DNA of 64,000 bases, from contig NZ_BBMB01000002.1 of assembly GCF_000971235.1 (NCBI RefSeq), positions 124,001 to 188,000 on the forward strand, read 5' to 3'. Below, piece by piece: positions 40,849 through 50,701 of this stretch; the first letter of the stretch is position 1; each line of letters begins with the position of its first letter. The position numbers and the translations under genes were made by a program. A model generated the notes under the pieces. The model had not been told where the DNA came from and made no database searches. It worked only from the letters and a program-made list of their open reading frames with translations. Source of the DNA: Demequina subtropica (GTDB taxonomy: Bacteria > Actinomycetota > Actinomycetes > Actinomycetales > Demequinaceae).

Positions 40849-42563
40849 TCGACGTGGTCGAGGCGGGCATCGCGGAGCTCCGCTCCGCGCTCGAGGAGGG
40901 CCGCACCACCAGCGAGGAGCTGGTGACCGCGTACCTCGCGCGGATCGAGGCGTACGACCGCCCCGGCACCGTGACTGCCCTCAACGCGATCGTGGTCGAC
41001 AACCCCGAGGCGCTCGCGGAGGCGCGCGCGTCCGATGCGCGGCGCGCCAGGGGAGAGATCCGAGGCCCGCTCGACGGCATCCCGTACACCGCCAAGGACT
41101 CGTACCTGGTGAAGGGCCTGACCGCGGCAGCCGGCAGCCCGGCGTTCGCGGACCTGGTCGCTCAGCGCGACGCGTTCACCATCGAGCGGCTGCGCGCGGC
41201 GGGCGCGATCTGCCTGGGGCTCACCAACATGCCGCCGATGGCCAACGGCGGCATGCAGCGTGGCGTCTACGGCCGCGCCGAGAGCCCGTACAACGCCGAC
41301 TTCCTCACCGCGCCCTTCGGCTCGGGATCCTCGAACGGCTCGGGCACCGCGACCGCGGCGTCGTTCGCCGCCTTCGGGCTGGGGGAGGAGACCTGGTCCT
41401 CCGGTCGAGGGCCCGCGTCGAACAACGCCCTGTGCGCCTACACCCCGAGCCGCGGCGTGATCTCGGTCCGCGGCAACTGGCCGCTCGTGCCCACCATGGA
41501 CGTGGTGGTGCCGCACGCGCGCACCATGGCGGACCTGCTCGAGGTGCTCGACGTGATCGTCGCCGACGACGCGGAACCGCGCGGCGACCTGTGGCGCGCC
41601 CAGCCGTGGATCGAGATCCCCGCCGCGTCCGCGCATCGTCCCGCCTCCTATCCCGCGCTCGGGGACGATGCCGGCGCGGCGCTCGCGGGTGCGCGCATCG
41701 GCGTGCCCCGCATGTACCTGGGCTCGGACCCGGAGGCCGGCACCGGGAGCGGCGGCATCGGCGGCCCGACTGGCACGCGCATCGTGCCCCGGCCCAGCGA
41801 GCTCGAGCTGTGGGACGCGGCGCGACGGGACCTCGAGGCTGCGGGCGCCACCGTGGTCGAGGTCGACCTCCCGATGATCAGCAACTACGAGGGGGATCGC
41901 CCGGGCGCGCCCACGATCGCGACGCGCGGCCTGGTCTCGCCGGAATACCTGCGTCGCGAGATCGTCGACCTCTCCGCGTGGGCCTGGGACGACTTCCTGC
42001 GCGCCAACGGCGACCCGGCGCTTCCCGACCTCACGTCCATCGACGGCGCGCGGATCTTCCCGCATCCCGTGGGCGCGCTCCCGGACCGCTACACCGGCTT
42101 CGACGACGACATCGCGGTCTACCCCGACGTGGTCCGCGCCGGCCTCCCCGCGCGCTTCGAGGACATCCCCGAGCTCGAGGGAGGCCTGCGCGGGCTCGAG
42201 GAGACCCGCCGCCTCGACCTCGAGGAGTGGATGGACGGGCTCGGGCTCGACGCGATCGTGTTCCCCGCGGTCGCGGACGTGGGTGCGGCCGACATGGACG
42301 TCAACCCCGCGAGCGCGGAGGCCGGTTGGCGCAACGGCGTGTGGGTCGCGAACGGCAACCTCGCGATCCGGCACCTCGGCGTGCCCACGGTCACGGTGCC
42401 CATGGGCACGATGCGCGACATCGGGATGCCCGTGGGCCTCACCTTCGCGGGTCGGGGCTGGGACGACGTGCGGCTGCTGCGGCTCGCCGCGGGCTTCGAG
42501 GCGACGCAGGGCGAAGGCGCGGGGCGGCGGAGGGAGGAGCCTCCGCGTACCCCGCGCCTGTAG
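40845..42563 (+). CDS. Amidase (amidase-signature family)
   Basis: 572 residues. Domain order as in GatA-like amidases: GPLDGIPYTAKDSYLVKGL provides the catalytic Lys, and the Ser-rich block GSGSSNGSGTATAASFAAFGLGEETWSSGRGPASNN replaces the usual GGSSGGSAA...GTDTGGSIRIPA. The cis-Ser and nucleophile Ser positions appear filled, but the glycine pattern is unusual. With agmatine deiminase upstream it may hydrolyse N-carbamoylputrescine or a related amide; this is inference. The C-terminus ends in a basic, Arg/Pro-rich tail. Confidence 0.85.
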   Translation: MIDVVEAGIAELRSALEEGRTTSEELVTAYLARIEAYDRPGTVTALNAIVVDNPEALAEARASDARRARGEIRGPLDGIPYTAKDSYLVKGLTAAAGSPAFADLVAQRDAFTIERLRAAGAICLGLTNMPPMANGGMQRGVYGRAESPYNADFLTAPFGSGSSNGSGTATAASFAAFGLGEETWSSGRGPASNNALCAYTPSRGVISVRGNWPLVPTMDVVVPHARTMADLLEVLDVIVADDAEPRGDLWRAQPWIEIPAASAHRPASYPALGDDAGAALAGARIGVPRMYLGSDPEAGTGSGGIGGPTGTRIVPRPSELELWDAARRDLEAAGATVVEVDLPMISNYEGDRPGAPTIATRGLVSPEYLRREIVDLSAWAWDDFLRANGDPALPDLTSIDGARIFPHPVGALPDRYTGFDDDIAVYPDVVRAGLPARFEDIPELEGGLRGLEETRRLDLEEWMDGLGLDAIVFPAVADVGAADMDVNPASAEAGWRNGVWVANGNLAIRHLGVPTVTVPMGTMRDIGMPVGLTFAGRGWDDVRLLRLAAGFEATQGEGAGRRREEPPRTPRL

Positions 42564-42569
42564 CGCGAA

Positions 42570-42605
42570 GGGCCCCAGCCGGAGGTAGCGCTCCGGCCGG
42601 GGCCC
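42570..42605. terminator. Shared terminator between amidase and pckG
   Basis: 14-15 bp GC-rich arms (42570-42584, 42591-42605) with one mismatch and a 6-nt loop, between convergent genes. Confidence 0.8.
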
Positions 42606-42624
42606 CGCCTCTGCCCGATCCCCC

Positions 42625-44478
42625 TCAGTCGAGCGAGTCGATGGCGCCGCGCATCACCGCGAGCTGCTCGCGCACCTCGACGGGGACCTTGGCGCCGTAG
42701 GAGTCCAGGAACGCGGCCGCATCGTCCGCCTCGGCGGAGAGCGCGGCCTTGTCGAGGCCGAACAGCGCGGACCACTGCTCGTCGGAGACCCCGGCGGCGG
42801 CGTGATCGATCGCGCCGTCCTCGGGGACCAGGCCGAACGGGCTGGTGACGGCGCCCGTGCGGCCCTCGATGCGGTCGAGCATCCATGCCAGCGCGTGGAT
42901 GTTCTCGCCGAAGCCGGGCCAGAGGAACTTCCCGTCGGCGTCCTTGCGGAACCAGTTGACCTGGAAGATCGCGGGGGCCCCGCCCGCCGCCTCGGCCTTC
43001 TCGCCGACCTCGAGCCAGTGCTGCCAGTGGTCGGCCATGTTCACGCCGCAGAAGGGGAGCATCGCGAACGGGTCACGGCGCAGCTCGCCGACCGTTCCCT
43101 CGGCCGCCGCCGTGCGCTCGGAGGCGAGGGTCGCGCCCATGAACACGCCGTGCTCCCAGGAAGCCGCCTGCGACACGAGCGGCACGTTGGTCGCGCGGCG
43201 CCCCCCGAAGATGATCGCGTCCAGCGGCACGCCCGCCGGGTCGTCCCAGTCGTCGGAGATGGTCGGGCACTGCGCGGCCGAGACCGTGAAGCGCGAGTTG
43301 GGGTGCGCGGCGGGGCGGTCCGCGTCGGGCGTCCAGTCCTGCCCGAGCCAGTCCGTGAGGTGCGCCGGGGCCTCGTCGGTCATGCCCTCCCACCACACGT
43401 CGCCGTCGTCGGTGAGCGCGACGTTGGTGAAGACCACGTCATGCGTGAGGGTGTCCATCGCGACCGGGTTGGTGGACCAGCCGGTGCCGGGTGCGACGCC
43501 GAAGAACCCGGCCTCGGGGTTGATCGCTCGGAGGCGCCCGTCGGGGCCGGGCGCGATCCAGGCGATGTCGTCGCCCAGCGTCTCGACCTTCCAGCCCGGG
43601 ATCGTGGGCTGCAGCATGGCGAAGTTGGTCTTGCCGCACGCGCTCGGGAACGCGGCCGCCACGTGGAAGACGCGTCCGCGCGGGTTGGTGACCTTGAGCA
43701 GCAGCATGTGGGCGGCGAGCCAGCCCTCGTCCTGGCCGATCGCGCTCGCGATGCGCAGCGCGAAGGCCTTCTTGGCGAGGATCGCGTTGCCGCCGTAGGC
43801 CGAGCCGTGGGACCAGACCTCGCGCGTCTCGGGGAAGTGCGAGATGTACTTGATCGGGTTGCACGGCCACGGCACGTCGGCCTGGCCAGGCGCGAGCGGC
43901 GCGCCGACGGTGTGGGCGCACCTCACCCACTCGGTGTCGGGGCCGATCTCGGCGAGCGCGGCGTGCCCCATGCGGGTCATCGTGCCCATCGACACCACCA
44001 CGTACGGCGAATCAGTCACCTGCACGCCGTACCGGGTGAGCGGGCCGCCGATCGGCCCCATCGCGAACGGCATCACGTACATGGTGCGGCCCGTCATCGC
44101 GCCGCGGAACATACCGTGAAGCGTCTCGCGCATGGCGGACGGCGGCACCCAGTTGTTGGTGGGTCCGGCGTCCTCCTCCTTCTCGGAGCAGATGAACGTG
44201 CGCGACTCGACCCGTGCGACGTCCTCCGGGTTCGACCGTGCGAGGTAGCTCCCGGGGCGCTTGGCGTCGTCGAGCGCGACCAGCGTGCCGGCGTCGACCA
44301 TGTCGCGGATCAGCCGGGCCCGCTCGGGTTGCGAGCCGTCGCACCAGACCACCTCGTCGGGGGTCGCGTGGAGCGCGAGGCGCTCCACCCACGCGACGAT
44401 GCGCGGGTCGGCGCCGTCGGGGGACGGGACGGAGACGGATGCGGCGGGCTCGCGGAGCGGCTGGTCGATGATCGCCAT
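42625..44478 (-). CDS. pckG: Phosphoenolpyruvate carboxykinase (GTP)
   Basis: 617 residues, the usual length of GTP-type PEPCK. It converts oxaloacetate and GTP to PEP, CO2 and GDP (gluconeogenesis/anaplerosis). The kinase-1a loop FPSACGKTN with reactive Cys (about 284-292) and the kinase-2 region [11 protein letters not shown] are visible. GTP-type blocks include [27 protein letters not shown] and [17 protein letters not shown]. It is divergent from the RamB-like regulator gene, which probably controls it. Confidence 0.96.
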   Translation of the reverse strand: MAIIDQPLREPAASVSVPSPDGADPRIVAWVERLALHATPDEVVWCDGSQPERARLIRDMVDAGTLVALDDAKRPGSYLARSNPEDVARVESRTFICSEKEEDAGPTNNWVPPSAMRETLHGMFRGAMTGRTMYVMPFAMGPIGGPLTRYGVQVTDSPYVVVSMGTMTRMGHAALAEIGPDTEWVRCAHTVGAPLAPGQADVPWPCNPIKYISHFPETREVWSHGSAYGGNAILAKKAFALRIASAIGQDEGWLAAHMLLLKVTNPRGRVFHVAAAFPSACGKTNFAMLQPTIPGWKVETLGDDIAWIAPGPDGRLRAINPEAGFFGVAPGTGWSTNPVAMDTLTHDVVFTNVALTDDGDVWWEGMTDEAPAHLTDWLGQDWTPDADRPAAHPNSRFTVSAAQCPTISDDWDDPAGVPLDAIIFGGRRATNVPLVSQAASWEHGVFMGATLASERTAAAEGTVGELRRDPFAMLPFCGVNMADHWQHWLEVGEKAEAAGGAPAIFQVNWFRKDADGKFLWPGFGENIHALAWMLDRIEGRTGAVTSPFGLVPEDGAIDHAAAGVSDEQWSALFGLDKAALSAEADDAAAFLDSYGAKVPVEVREQLAVMRGAIDSLD

Positions 44479-44583
44479 GGTTCTTCCTTGGAACTCGGGG
44501 ACGGGGACCGGCGTGAAACTTGGTGCCTGCTCTCGACACTATGGGGACGCCCGCGCGTCTTGGTGGCACATTTCTCGTGAAGA

Positions 44584-44602
44584 TTGGCGATTCTTTCGCT
44601 AA
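44584..44602. promoter_or_regulatory. Inverted-repeat operator at the RamB-like gene promoter
   Basis: TTGGCGATTCTTTCGCTAA: 7-bp arms with one mismatch and a 5-nt centre. It overlaps the -10 box of the regulator gene and lies in the pckG divergent spacer, fitting autoregulation and possibly pckG control. Confidence 0.55.
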
Positions 44603-44605
44603 CGT
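44600..44605 (+). promoter_or_regulatory. -10 box (TAACGT) of the RamB-like gene
   Basis: TAACGT ends 7 nt before ATG 44613; its first bases lie inside the operator candidate. Confidence 0.5.
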
Positions 44606-44612
44606 GAATTCC

Positions 44613-46049
44613 ATGTCGGATCTCTCCACCCTGGGGCGCCGCGTGCGCCACTTCCGCACCCAGGCGGGGCTCACGCTCGACCAGCTCGGCCGCGACGTCG
44701 ACGTCGCGCCGAGCCAGCTCTCGCTCATCGAGAACGGCCGACGCGAGCCGCGCATCTCTCTGCTCACCGCGATCGCGGCGCGGCTCGGGGTCACGGTCGG
44801 CGACCTGCTCGACGAGGCGCCGCCGAGCCCACGCGCGGCCCTGGAGATCGCCCTCGAGCGTGCGCAGGGGGGCTCCGCCTACCGCGAGCTCGGGCTGCCC
44901 GCGCTGCGGCCCACGCGCTCGATGCCGGACGACGTCCTGCGCACGCTCGTGGGCCTGCATCGCGAGCTCGATCGGCGGGCGCGTCAGGCGATCGCGACGC
45001 CGGAGGAGGCCCGCCGGGCCAACACGCGACAGCGGCTGCGCATGGAGGAAGTGGACAACCATGTGCCCGAGATCGAGGCGCTCGCCTCCGAGGACGTGGC
45101 CGCGGTCGGGCATGCGGGCGGCGCCCTCACGCACCGCTCGGTGAGCCTCATGGCGGAGCGGCTGGGGCTCAGCATCGTCCACGCCGACGATCTCCCGCAC
45201 TCGGCGCGCTGCGTGCTCGACCTCGAGAGCGGCCGCATCTACATCCCTCCGGCCTCCATCCCCGGCGGCCACGGCCTGCGCTCGCTCGCGCTCCAGGCGA
45301 TGGCGCACATCCGGCTCGGCCACGGCGAGCCGAAGGACTACGCGGACTTCCTGCGCCAGCGGCAGGACGCGAGCTACTACGCCGCCGCGTGCCTCATGCC
45401 CGAGACGGCCGCGGTCGCATTCCTCGAGAGCGCCAAGCGCGCACGGGACATCGCGATCGAGGACTTCCGCGACGCCTTCGGCGTGACGCATGAGGCCGCG
45501 GCGCTGCGCTTCTCCAACCTCGCGACCGTGCACCTCGGGATCCGCCTGCACTTCCTGCGCGCGGGCGGCGACGGAGCGCTCGTGCGCGCGTACGAGAACG
45601 ACGGCCTGCCGCTGCCCGTGGACGTCACCGGCGCCGCGGAGGGGCAGGTCCTGTGCCGCTACTGGAGCGCGCGGCGGGCGTTCGCGCGCACCACGCGCAC
45701 CACCGAGTACTTCCAGTACACCGACACCCCCGTCGGCACCTTCTTCGAGGCGACCCAGACCGGCACCACCGAGGCCGAGGAGTTCTCGATCACCCTGGGC
45801 GTCCCGTTCGAGGAGTCGCGGTGGTTCCGCGGCCGCGAGACCCAGAACCGCGCGGCGTCACGGTGCCCCGACCTCAGCTGCTGCCGGCGTCCCGACGCGG
45901 AGAGCGCGGAGCGCTGGGGCGGCCGCGCCTGGGCGAGCGCGCGCGTCCACGCGCACATCTTCTCTCCGCTGCCGCAGGGGACGTACCCCGGGGTCGACGA
46001 CCGCGAGCTCTACGAGTTCCTCGAGTCCCACGCGGGCGACCCGCGGTAG
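44613..46049 (+). CDS. XRE-family regulator with ImmA/IrrE domain (RamB/PrpR-like)
   Basis: 478 residues. An N-terminal HTH (about 8-62: LGRRVRHFRTQAGLTLDQLGRDVDVAPSQLSLIENGRREPRISLLTAIA), a central IrrE/DUF955-like domain (about 165-270) and a C-terminal DUF2083 domain with four Cys (RCPDLSCCRRPDAES). The peptidase HEXXH is not intact (QAMAHIRLGHGE). This is the ScfR/RamB/PrpR architecture of acyl-CoA-sensing regulators of acetate, propionate or glyoxylate metabolism. It is divergent from pckG. Confidence 0.88.
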   Translation: MSDLSTLGRRVRHFRTQAGLTLDQLGRDVDVAPSQLSLIENGRREPRISLLTAIAARLGVTVGDLLDEAPPSPRAALEIALERAQGGSAYRELGLPALRPTRSMPDDVLRTLVGLHRELDRRARQAIATPEEARRANTRQRLRMEEVDNHVPEIEALASEDVAAVGHAGGALTHRSVSLMAERLGLSIVHADDLPHSARCVLDLESGRIYIPPASIPGGHGLRSLALQAMAHIRLGHGEPKDYADFLRQRQDASYYAAACLMPETAAVAFLESAKRARDIAIEDFRDAFGVTHEAAALRFSNLATVHLGIRLHFLRAGGDGALVRAYENDGLPLPVDVTGAAEGQVLCRYWSARRAFARTTRTTEYFQYTDTPVGTFFEATQTGTTEAEEFSITLGVPFEESRWFRGRETQNRAASRCPDLSCCRRPDAESAERWGGRAWASARVHAHIFSPLPQGTYPGVDDRELYEFLESHAGDPR

Positions 46050-46052
46050 CGG

Positions 46053-46646
46053 TCAGCCGAACAGCCCCCACACGGCGGCGGCGGTCGCGACGACCACGAT
46101 GGCGATCCCCGTCCAGTCGGGGCGCCGCACCACGGACGGTCCCTCGCCGCCGGCGGCGTCCGGGTGGTCCGCCTTCCATGCGGACGATGCGGCGTGCACC
46201 ATCGCGGCGGCGTCGCCCGACGGCGTGCCCAGGCGGTCGCCGGCGCGCCCGTACTGCGCCTTCTCGTCGCCGCGGGCGTGCTGCGCCTCGCGCTGCGCGG
46301 CCCGCACCTGGGCCGTGTTGGGGGCCGGCGCCGCGAACGCGCCGATCTTGAGCCCGTCGTCCCCGACGAGCTCGAGCGACCAGCGGGTCTCGAGGTCCGC
46401 GAGGCGCGCGTACTCGACGGTCGCGATCTGCATCATGTTGCGGACCTCGACGTGGTCCTCACGCGTGGTGACGCGGGGGCGCAGGAAGGCTGCGTAGCCG
46501 AACAGCGCCGCGCCCGTGCCGAGCCCCAGGCCGCCCGTGGCGTAGCCGAACCCGACGGTGACGACGTGGATGGTCGCCACCGCGACGCCGAGCGCGACGG
46601 CGCCCCAGCCCCAGATCACGGACGAGCGCGCGCGGAAGGTCTGCAT
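46053..46646 (-). CDS. Membrane protein with bacterial PH-like domain
   Basis: 197 residues. Two helices at about 9-55 form a hairpin; a PH-like beta segment (FLRPRVTTREDHVEVRNMMQIATVEYARLADLETRWSLELVGDDGLKIGAF) follows, then a polar region and a C-terminal helix (IAIVVVATAAAVWGLFG). Bacterial PH membrane proteins are of unknown function. It is convergent with the regulator gene (3 nt between stops). Confidence 0.75.
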   Translation of the reverse strand: MQTFRARSSVIWGWGAVALGVAVATIHVVTVGFGYATGGLGLGTGAALFGYAAFLRPRVTTREDHVEVRNMMQIATVEYARLADLETRWSLELVGDDGLKIGAFAAPAPNTAQVRAAQREAQHARGDEKAQYGRAGDRLGTPSGDAAAMVHAASSAWKADHPDAAGGEGPSVVRRPDWTGIAIVVVATAAAVWGLFG

Positions 46647-46686
46647 GCGCCCATCGTCCCACGGGCAGGCATGCGCGACGGGGCGG

Positions 46687-47220
46687 TCAGTCCTCGGACT
46701 GCCGCGCGCGGAAGGCGGCCTGCGCGGCGCGGTTGGTGCACGTGACGGTGCAGTACTTGCGCGAGCGGTTGCGGCTCAGGTCGAGCACCACTCCCTCGCA
46801 GTCGTCCATCGCGCAGCGCGAGAAGCGCTGGAGCTCGTGGCTGCGGATGACGTCGATCATCGCCATCGCCGTCTCGACCAGGATCCTCACGTGCAGCGGC
46901 TGGTCGTCCGAGGTCGCATGGATGTGCCAGTCGACGTCGCCGTGGCGGACCAGCTGGGGGAGGGCGTGCTGCTCGGCGAGGATCGCGTTGACCTGCGGCA
47001 CCGCATCGTCCCTGCTCGCGAGGAACAGGTGACGCAGCGGGGTGCGGATCGCGCGCACCGGCTCGAGGTCCTCGGCGGTGGGCCGCCTCCCCGTGTAGCC
47101 GAAGCGGTCGAAGAACTCGACGAGCTCGTCGAGCGACGTGAGCGTGTCGGGCTCGAGCTCGGAGTTGGACAGGAACACGCCCGACTCGAGGGCCTCGGCC
47201 GTGTCATGTGCGAACGTCAT
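46687..47220 (-). CDS. CGNR zinc-finger/ABATE-domain protein (putative regulator)
   Basis: 177 residues. An N-terminal ABATE (DUF1470) domain is followed by the C-terminal zinc finger CAMDDCEGVVLDLSRNRSRKYCTVTCTNRAAQAAFRAR. The usual Cys-Gly-Asn-Arg is Cys-Thr-Asn-Arg here. Such proteins are stress-linked transcriptional regulators by context. It is divergent from the EamA exporter gene with 39 nt between starts, so it probably controls it. Confidence 0.85.
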   Translation of the reverse strand: MTFAHDTAEALESGVFLSNSELEPDTLTSLDELVEFFDRFGYTGRRPTAEDLEPVRAIRTPLRHLFLASRDDAVPQVNAILAEQHALPQLVRHGDVDWHIHATSDDQPLHVRILVETAMAMIDVIRSHELQRFSRCAMDDCEGVVLDLSRNRSRKYCTVTCTNRAAQAAFRARQSED

Positions 47221-47226
47221 TTTGAC

Positions 47227-47232
47227 ACATTA
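47227..47232 (-). promoter_or_regulatory. -10 box (TAATGT) of the CGNR gene
   Basis: Minus-strand TAATGT ends 6 nt before ATG 47220. Confidence 0.5.
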
Positions 47233-47245
47233 CCAAACGCCCGAT

Positions 47246-47251
47246 TAGAGT
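47246..47251 (+). promoter_or_regulatory. -10 box (TAGAGT) of the EamA gene
   Basis: TAGAGT ends 8 nt before ATG 47260. The two divergent -10 boxes are 13 nt apart, so the promoters interfere or share control. Confidence 0.45.
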
Positions 47252-47259
47252 CATGAGCC

Positions 47260-48339
47260 ATGACCGCTTTGACTCATGACGCCGCGCGCGTCAACCGCGC
47301 GCAGGGCCTGGGCTTCGCGCTGCTCTCCGCCGCCTCCTTCGGACTCTCGGGCAGCCTCGCCCGCGGGCTCATGGACGCAGGCTGGACCGCAGGCGCCGCC
47401 ACGCTCGTCCGCGTCGCGATCGCCGCGGTCGTCCTGACCGTCCCCGCCCTCATCGCGCTGCGCGGCCGGTGGTCCCTGCTGCGCCGCGCCGCCGGCACGG
47501 TCATCGCGTACGGCGCGTTCGCCGTCGCGGGCGCGCAGCTGTTCTACTTCTTCGCGGTCGGGCACCTCGACGTCGGCGTCGCGCTGCTCATCGAGTACCT
47601 GTCGCCCATCGTGGTGGTGGGGTACCTGTGGGCGACGCGCGGCCACAAGCCCGGGCGTCTGACCCTGCTCGGCGCCGTGGTCGCGATGTCCGGGCTGGTG
47701 CTGCTGCTCGATCTCATCGGCGGCGCGGCCGAGGTGAGCATCGTCGGCATCGGCTGGGCGCTCGGCGCGATGGTCGGCGCGTCCGTCTACTTCGTCATCT
47801 CGGGCTCGACCTCCACGGGCCTGCCGCCCGTGACGCTCGCGTGGGGCGGCCTCGTGGTCGCCGCCGCGATCCTCGGCGTCGCGGCCGCCACCGGAGTGCT
47901 CCCTGTGGTGTTCACCACCCGGACGGTGCACCTGGTGCCCGGCGACATGCCGTGGTGGGTCGCGGTGCTGCTGCTCGGCATCATCACCTCCGCCGTCGCC
48001 TACGTGGTCGGCATCGCGGCGACGCGCCGCCTGGGCGCGCGCCTGGGCTCGTTCATCGCCCTCACCGAGGTCCTCGCGGCCGCGCTCTTCGCCTGGGCGC
48101 TCGTGGGCCAGGCGCCCGCCCCGATCCAGATCGCGGGTGCGGGGCTCGTCCTCGCAGGCGTGGTGCTGGTCAAGCTCGGCGAGCCCGACGAGGGTCTCGC
48201 CGCCGCGCCGGAGGCCGCGCTCCCGGGTGCCGACGTGGTCCCGGACACGGTTCCTGCGGGCATCGTCGACGAGGTGACCCGCGCATCGTCCCCCGAGGAG
48301 GGGCTCACGACGCCGGAGGCGGCTCCCGAGCGCGCGTGA
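47260..48339 (+). CDS. EamA/DMT-family transporter
   Basis: 359 residues. Ten predicted membrane helices in two EamA repeats (about 14-150 and 168-305), with the family endings LLIEYLSPIVVVGYLWATRG and IALTEVLAAALFAWALVGQAPAPIQIAGAGLVLAGVVLVKL. A 50-residue acidic cytoplasmic tail follows. Drug/metabolite exporters of this type often extrude amino acids; substrate unknown. Confidence 0.9.
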   Translation: MTALTHDAARVNRAQGLGFALLSAASFGLSGSLARGLMDAGWTAGAATLVRVAIAAVVLTVPALIALRGRWSLLRRAAGTVIAYGAFAVAGAQLFYFFAVGHLDVGVALLIEYLSPIVVVGYLWATRGHKPGRLTLLGAVVAMSGLVLLLDLIGGAAEVSIVGIGWALGAMVGASVYFVISGSTSTGLPPVTLAWGGLVVAAAILGVAAATGVLPVVFTTRTVHLVPGDMPWWVAVLLLGIITSAVAYVVGIAATRRLGARLGSFIALTEVLAAALFAWALVGQAPAPIQIAGAGLVLAGVVLVKLGEPDEGLAAAPEAALPGADVVPDTVPAGIVDEVTRASSPEEGLTTPEAAPERA

Positions 48340-48353
48340 CGCCCGTGCACCGG

Positions 48354-48359
48354 TAGAAT
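48354..48359 (+). promoter_or_regulatory. -10 box (TAGAAT) of typA
   Basis: TAGAAT lies 57 nt before the typA ATG, giving a leader of about 50 nt. Confidence 0.5.
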
Positions 48360-48416
48360 GGCCCGGCGGTCCATGTCGGACCGTTCTCCCCCCTCCACAC
48401 GGAATCGAGTTCCCGC

Positions 48417-50318
<1,902 letters not shown>

Positions 50319-50328
50319 GCCTTCGCCC

Positions 50329-50334
50329 TACGAT
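50329..50334 (+). promoter_or_regulatory. -10 box (TACGAT) of gene 50342
   Basis: TACGAT ends 7 nt before ATG 50342. Confidence 0.45.
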
Positions 50335-50341
50335 GGGCGGC

Positions 50342-50701
50342 ATGGCTCGCATCGTCTCGTCCTGTCTGGCGATCGCGCTCGTGGGCGCGCTCGTCGCGCT
50401 CGTCGGCGCCGGATCGCACCGCGCCTACGGCTGGTTCGGGGTGGTGGCGTGCCTGCTGCTCGTCGCGGCGGCGAGCACCTTCTCGCGCGCCTGGCGCGGG
50501 TTCCTGGGCCTGGGCTTCTTCGCCTTCACGTGGGTGGTGCTGACCACCCTCCTGTCGACCGCGGGGCCCGGCGGATCCTCTCCGCTGATCGTCGCCGACG
50601 CCCACGGCCTCACCTGGGTCTACGGCGGCGCGGCGGTGATCGTGGCCGTCGGGCTCCTGCCGCGCCGGGTGCTCGTCGGCGCTGAGGGGGCGGCCGCATG
50701 A
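50342..50701 (+). CDS. Small four-helix membrane protein (DUF6113-like)
   Basis: 119 residues with four predicted membrane helices (about 5-23, 30-48, 54-75, 93-110). Function unknown; the size and position match small membrane proteins annotated DUF6113, an assignment I hold weakly. It is coupled to the VanW gene by ATGA. ATG 50342 is favoured by the -10 box; an in-frame ATG at 50333 overlaps it. Confidence 0.75.
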   Translation: MARIVSSCLAIALVGALVALVGAGSHRAYGWFGVVACLLLVAAASTFSRAWRGFLGLGFFAFTWVVLTTLLSTAGPGGSSPLIVADAHGLTWVYGGAAVIVAVGLLPRRVLVGAEGAAA

